Notes under the pieces: generated by a model
What the model was told of the DNA's origin: nothing
The model's input: the letters and a program-made list of their open reading frames with translations, nothing else
The model's database searches: none
DNA from: Sulfurovaceae bacterium
GTDB lineage: Bacteria; Campylobacterota; Campylobacteria; Campylobacterales; Sulfurovaceae
Assembly: GCA_016744805.1 (NCBI GenBank)
Contig: JADGDQ010000014.1
Location: forward strand, 1 to 46,273
DNA: 46,273 nucleotides
Direction of reading: 5' to 3'
Translations under genes and position numbers: made by a program
Shown: positions 42,387 through 46,273 of the stretch, piece by piece
Position numbering within the stretch: the stretch's first letter is position 1
How the letters are laid out: each line of letters opens with the position of its first letter

Positions 42387-43598
42387 ATGCATAGGAAAAT
42401 TATAACACTTAGTTTGGTCACTGGACTTTCATTGTTCTCTTTGGTGGGCTGTGGTAGCTCTTCTGATAGTAGTGATACCCCTACAGTAGATACTAGTAGT
42501 GGCATCGTAGCGACAGGACAGAGTCTCTCGTATGATAGTGATGGCAATGCTATCACTGCTGTAGAGGGTGAGGCTTTTTATGGGCAAGATGCACTCTATG
42601 CTTCTAATGCTTTCTCTCTACAAAACAACGGCGACGGTACGACAAGTGACCTCAATACCAAGCTCATGTGGCAACAGACACCTACTACAGAGACATTTAT
42701 GTGGGCAGAGGCTACAGAGTACTGTGAGTCTCTCTCACTGGCTAGCTATAATGACTGGCGTACCCCATCCCTCTATGAGCTGATCTCTATAGAAGATTTC
42801 TCTGATGGATGGCCCTATCTCGATACAGACTACTTCTCTCTAGGGGATTTGGCTATTAGCAAAGATTTGCAGTTTTGGTCGAGCAACTACTATCTCGCCA
42901 ACAATATAGGCAAAGCCTTTGGTCTCAACTACGGCACAGGACATATCAAAGCATACTCAGCTGAAGCTACAGGTGGTGGTGATATGCCAGTAGATGGCTC
43001 ACCACAAGGAACTGATACTGATACAGATATGAGTGCACCAGCACCGATGGAGAGTGGCACAGAGATGCCTATGAGCAATGTCGCGCAGAAGCTTGTGCGT
43101 TGTGTGCGTGGTGATGCCTATGGTGTGAGCCAATTTGTTGATAATGGTGATGGTACTATCTCAGACCTCAGCAGTGGTCTTATGTGGATGCAAAATGATG
43201 CAGGAGAGGGACTAGACTGGGAAAATGCATTGGCGTATGCTGAGAGCTTGGAGTATGCAGGATATAGTGACTGGAAACTCCCAAATGTCAAAGAGCTACA
43301 GAGTATCGTAGACTATACAGGTTTCTACCCTGCTATCTCCCCAAGCTTCTTCAATGTCACTGATGCTGATGCCTACTACTGGACAAGCACCTCCGCATAC
43401 TTCTCCAAAGCATCAGAGGAGCAATCCAAATACTACTGGGCATGGTATGTAGCCTTTGGTTATGCGGTAGATGGCAGTGGTGCAGACTCACACGGTGCAG
43501 GTGCAGTACGATATGACACCAAAGTAGAGGGCGGCCCACAAGGTGAAGATGCAGAACGAGTCTACAACCATGTACGAGCTGTTAGAGTTATCAAGTAG
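42387..43598 (+). CDS. Lipoprotein with two DUF1566 (Lcl-like) domains
   Basis: 403 residues from ATG 42387 (GGAG 6 nt upstream; an ATG 12 bp earlier overlaps that site). Lipobox ends in Cys22 (FSLVGCGSSSD). Two tandem DUF1566 domains follow: NNGDGTTSDLNTKLMWQQ...YNDWRTPSLYELISI, and DNGDGTISDLSSGLMWMQ...YSDWKLPNVKELQSIVDY. Between them is a flexible Gly/Asp/Thr/Met/Pro stretch. Such proteins sit on the cell surface, and some Lcl relatives bind glycans or act in attachment. GC content is clearly higher than that of its neighbours. Confidence 0.85.
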   Translation: MHRKIITLSLVTGLSLFSLVGCGSSSDSSDTPTVDTSSGIVATGQSLSYDSDGNAITAVEGEAFYGQDALYASNAFSLQNNGDGTTSDLNTKLMWQQTPTTETFMWAEATEYCESLSLASYNDWRTPSLYELISIEDFSDGWPYLDTDYFSLGDLAISKDLQFWSSNYYLANNIGKAFGLNYGTGHIKAYSAEATGGGDMPVDGSPQGTDTDTDMSAPAPMESGTEMPMSNVAQKLVRCVRGDAYGVSQFVDNGDGTISDLSSGLMWMQNDAGEGLDWENALAYAESLEYAGYSDWKLPNVKELQSIVDYTGFYPAISPSFFNVTDADAYYWTSTSAYFSKASEEQSKYYWAWYVAFGYAVDGSGADSHGAGAVRYDTKVEGGPQGEDAERVYNHVRAVRVIK

Positions 43599-43725
43599 GA
43601 GGGGGAAGTCTCCCTATAAATAGTAGAGCATTCCATCAATGGTTGGTGGGGTGTTGCTATTCTCAATATCAAATATTTCAAAGCAAGGTTGATAGTCATA
43701 CATTATTTATTTGGCTCTTCACAAC

Positions 43726-44343
43726 CTACCTCATTGAACTTTCAAAGAAATTTTTCAGTTGCTGATTAAAATCATTTGAATTATTAAAAGAAGTAATGCT
43801 GTTGCCAATATCAATATTGCAGTTAAATGGTACAAACAAAGCTTCACCTTTGGGTAAAGAGTTTCCTAATCCTTGCATATATATTGGGATAATAGGTGTG
43901 TTTTCTCTATCTTTAATCATATAATAAAGTCCTTTTTTAAAGCGACTCATTTGTTCAGGCACTCCACGACTTCCCTCAGGAAATAAAATCAATATATCTC
44001 CATTATCCAAAGCTTCATGACAGCTTTGAAATAGTTCTTCTTGTGAACTAGCCCCACTTCTATCTAATGGAATGATACCAATACAATTTATCGAAATCCA
44101 AGCTATAAATTTGTTTTTCATAAAATAATCAGCAGCAGCTACTGGTCTCACTTTATCTATTTTAGATAATGGATATAAGCTCATTATTACCATTGTATCT
44201 AGGTGGCTATTATGATTTGCTGCAATAACTGCTTCTCCTTTTAGTGGAAGTTTTTCACGATTTTTTATATTTAATCCCAAGATTACAAATACAATAGGTC
44301 TTACGATAATAGCAAAAAATAGTATTTTGATAATTTTTTTCAT
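43726..44343 (-). CDS. 1-acyl-glycerol-3-phosphate acyltransferase family (PlsC-like)
   Basis: 205 residues with an N-terminal membrane segment (about 5-24). The acyltransferase motifs are NHNSHLD (NHxxxxD form) and FPEGSRG, plus IPLDRSG and IPIYMQG. The family moves acyl groups to lysophosphatidic acid or related alcohols. It ends a minus-strand cluster with CdsA-like and CDP-alcohol phosphotransferase genes, 2 bp after the former. Confidence 0.9.
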   Translation of the reverse strand: MKKIIKILFFAIIVRPIVFVILGLNIKNREKLPLKGEAVIAANHNSHLDTMVIMSLYPLSKIDKVRPVAAADYFMKNKFIAWISINCIGIIPLDRSGASSQEELFQSCHEALDNGDILILFPEGSRGVPEQMSRFKKGLYYMIKDRENTPIIPIYMQGLGNSLPKGEALFVPFNCNIDIGNSITSFNNSNDFNQQLKNFFESSMR

Positions 44344-44345
44344 AA

Positions 44346-45278
44346 TTAATACTTTACATAATATAAAAAGTGAAAAAATATTGGAGCGGTATATAATATA
44401 CTATCTAATCTATCTAATATCCCACCATGTCCAGGTATTAGAGTACCTGTATCTTTTATATTTATATCTCTTTTCACACTTGAAATTACAACATCTCCAA
44501 AAAAACCAAAAATAGATATTATAAATCCTGCCATAAAACCATAAAATATATCTAATGAGGTAAGGTAAGGAGCAATAAAACCAGAGAGTAGCGTTACTGT
44601 TATAACTCCTCCTATAAATCCTTCCCATGTTTTGTTTGGACTTACCTTTGGAATAATTTTATTTTTACCAAATAATTTGCCAAAGACATACTGAGAAACA
44701 TCATTAAATTGAGTCATAAAAAGTAAAAAAAGAACTGGTCCTATATTTCCAGCAAGTTCATTTTGGATTGGTAAAGTTAATAAGTAAGCAATATGACTAA
44801 TACTAAAAACCGTAAGCATCGCAGCCCAATGAATAACACTTGCTGAGTTTATAAATCCATTGGTTTCACCTATTATTACAAGGCGAATAGGTATAAATAA
44901 AAATAAAAATATGGGTATAAATATTATAAACATACCATACCACTCTATACTTACCCAATAATATTGCACTGGAATTGCTAGATATACCCAAAATATTGCT
45001 CTTCTATCTACATGACGGATTTGTATAATAGATAAAAACTCTTTAAGTGCCAAGAATGATAAGAAAGCAAAAAATATTATTGCAGTCTCAAGGCTAAAAG
45101 TTAATGATATAAATACAATAGCTATCATCCACCACCAAGATTTTATTCGTAACCTTAACTCTGTATAGTCTATCTGTTTATTACTGTTTTGTTTATAGAG
45201 ATATATTAGTGTTGATACAACTAATATTATTAATATTCCAACCATTCCATTCAATGAATTTTGTGCTATACCAAACAT
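44346..45278 (-). CDS. Phosphatidate cytidylyltransferase family protein (CdsA/YnbB-like)
   Basis: 310 residues with about eight membrane segments. The C-terminus carries the CdsA signature: SPNKTWEGFIGG, then SSVKRDINIKDTGTLIPGHGG and ILDRLDS. Such enzymes make CDP-diacylglycerol from phosphatidate and CTP. It is longer than most housekeeping CdsA proteins and sits in a cluster like E. coli ynbAB, so it may be a second, specialised copy. It begins 1 bp after the stop of the CDP-alcohol phosphotransferase gene. Confidence 0.88.
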   Translation of the reverse strand: MFGIAQNSLNGMVGILIILVVSTLIYLYKQNSNKQIDYTELRLRIKSWWWMIAIVFISLTFSLETAIIFFAFLSFLALKEFLSIIQIRHVDRRAIFWVYLAIPVQYYWVSIEWYGMFIIFIPIFLFLFIPIRLVIIGETNGFINSASVIHWAAMLTVFSISHIAYLLTLPIQNELAGNIGPVLFLLFMTQFNDVSQYVFGKLFGKNKIIPKVSPNKTWEGFIGGVITVTLLSGFIAPYLTSLDIFYGFMAGFIISIFGFFGDVVISSVKRDINIKDTGTLIPGHGGILDRLDSILYTAPIFFHFLYYVKY

Positions 45279-45279
45279 C

Positions 45280-45933
45280 TTATTTCTCTTCTATAGTTTT
45301 ATAAATAGAATATGTACGATTTAAAATAGTTACAAAAGAGCCAAAAGCTATAACAATAAGAGCCATTAAAAGTATATAATTTTGTTCAAATAAAATAATC
45401 TCAAAAGGGTTAATTAGTAAAGCAAATGTTACTATTGCCATTCTGTGTTGTTTTGCCATGGGACCTTTGAAACAACTTCCTGCTCCCATACTACTACCAA
45501 GTACCCTAATGTATGCTGTCATCATAGCAAATAGTGCTACTAAATATCCTAGTTCAACACTCCATGAAACAACAGTAATTGAATACCCAAGAGCAATAAA
45601 TAGAATAGAGTCTGATATTCTATCTGGAATATCATTATATAGTTCACCTGATTTGGTACTTTTACCACCTTCTAGTGCAACCATTCCATCAAATAGATTA
45701 GATAAAAGTCTCATTTGAATAAATAGTGCAGATAAAATAGGAAATAGCCATATTTGATATGAACTAGCAGATGGAATTAGTAAAATAAATATAGCAGAAC
45801 ATATAGCAAAAAATATACTTGCTATGGATATTTGATTTGGAGTAATACTTTTTTTACTTAAGTAACTAGCTATTGATTTAGACCAACTAGCTCCCCTCAC
45901 TTTTAGTGGTCTTCTTGTATTTTTATTAGACAT
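45280..45933 (-). CDS. CDP-alcohol phosphotransferase family protein (YnbA-like)
   Basis: 217 residues and about five membrane segments. The active-site motif of the family (DGxxAR-x8-G-x3-D-x3-D) appears at 82-104 in a changed form: DGMVAL, G96, N100, D104. The third ligand position is Asn, as in E. coli YnbA, and the Arg after Ala is Leu. A conserved following DRISD is present. It should move a phospho-alcohol group between a CDP-lipid and an acceptor, if active; the alcohol is unknown. Confidence 0.85.
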   Translation of the reverse strand: MSNKNTRRPLKVRGASWSKSIASYLSKKSITPNQISIASIFFAICSAIFILLIPSASSYQIWLFPILSALFIQMRLLSNLFDGMVALEGGKSTKSGELYNDIPDRISDSILFIALGYSITVVSWSVELGYLVALFAMMTAYIRVLGSSMGAGSCFKGPMAKQHRMAIVTFALLINPFEIILFEQNYILLMALIVIAFGSFVTILNRTYSIYKTIEEK

Positions 45934-45934
45934 A

Positions 45935-46273
45935 TTAATTTTCCTTTTTTATAATTTTAGTAGAAATTTTTTTTGTAGTATAAAGTGCAAATAAAAATGC
46001 AATAAGTACAGTAGGGAGTACAGTAAATAAAATATTTTGAGTATTAACAATTAGATGTATACCTACAACAAAAGAGGAGGTAATACTAACAGTAATAATC
46101 GAAGGTAAGAGAAAGAATAGTCTATTTTTTGGAAATAAGTTGTAAAAATATTCTATAATTTTTATCATAATCAAGGTTATTATAAAACTTGACACACCTT
46201 GACTAAATGCAGATATGAAATTATTGTTACTATCTATATTAATAAGGTAAGCCCAAGCTCCCCATAGTATAAA
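45935..46273 (-). CDS. Polytopic membrane protein, C-terminal part (runs off right edge)
   Basis: The frame is open without a stop from 45935 to the window edge, 113 residues in all, and an internal GTG at 46195 is not a likely start because coding sequence (ILWGAWAYLINI) continues above it. There are at least three membrane segments and a short basic C-terminal tail (KKISTKIIKKEN). It ends 1 bp before the YnbA-like gene starts, so it belongs to the same lipid cluster. No family is recognised. Confidence 0.7.
   Translation of the reverse strand, partial: FILWGAWAYLINIDSNNNFISAFSQGVSSFIITLIMIKIIEYFYNLFPKNRLFFLLPSIITVSITSSFVVGIHLIVNTQNILFTVLPTVLIAFLFALYTTKKISTKIIKKEN

Noticed and set aside
1-46273. 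tRNA, rRNA or CRISPR arrays
   Set aside because: No cloverleaf-like T-loop sequences, rRNA segments or regularly spaced repeats were found on reading both strands.

Overview
The window looks like a chromosomal piece of a Campylobacterota (epsilonproteobacterial) bacterium of the Sulfurovum/Sulfurimonas/Arcobacter type. I infer this from the AT-rich composition and from the gene content: a hydABCDE-ordered membrane-bound uptake [NiFe]-hydrogenase, a long-form FolP, carboxynorspermidine synthase, an AMMECR1/MEMO1 pair and a NapL-like propeller protein. No rRNA, tRNA or CRISPR array was seen.

Layout. 1-1652 (-) is the N-terminal part of a large LapA/RTX-type surface adhesin. 2009-4340 (-) is a three-gene run: TIGR02757 protein, lipoprotein, beta-propeller. 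4436-5778 (+) is AMMECR1 plus MEMO1. 5783-8122 (-) holds purH, a small membrane protein and a periplasmic rhodanese. 8272-10535 (+) is an AT-rich accessory patch with an AbiGi/DUF4427-like protein, a zeta-toxin-like kinase with a small overlapping partner, and apparent gene scraps. 10603-12507 (+) is a fatty-acid desaturase and an ElyC-like protein. 12512-15206 (-) is an outer membrane factor, a DUF1656 protein and an HlyD adaptor, without the usual FUSC permease. 15359-17299 (+) is an Uup-type ABC-F ATPase. 17312-23237 (-) is the hydrogenase operon, divergent from pepA (+). 24901-32829 holds thioredoxin-like, GH3, lipoprotein, histidinol phosphatase, orphan modA, class II aldolase, carboxynorspermidine synthase, folP and Spy-like genes. 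33020-33925 (+) is an N-terminally truncated pyridine nucleotide-disulfide oxidoreductase.

33957-38900 (-) is the most interesting block: uvrA, then 19 bp later a stand-alone B12-binding protein with CarH-type photoreceptor signatures (W-x9-EH and ExHxxG), then a PAS-GGDEF diguanylate cyclase overlapping it by 4 bp. This reads as an operon linking DNA excision repair, a cobalamin light (or redox) sensor and c-di-GMP output.

38901-41729 is a mosaic, mobile-DNA-derived zone. It contains two fragments resembling the 5' region of a REP-associated tyrosine transposase (a 56-bp inverted pair and a 49-bp direct pair), a NucS-like nuclease gene followed by an integron attC-like folded site, and an AAA ATPase gene broken at the inverted repeat. 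41730-43598 (+) encodes two secreted proteins. 43726-46273 (-) is a phospholipid-head-group style cluster (PlsC-like, CdsA-like and YnbA-like proteins plus a membrane protein running off the edge).
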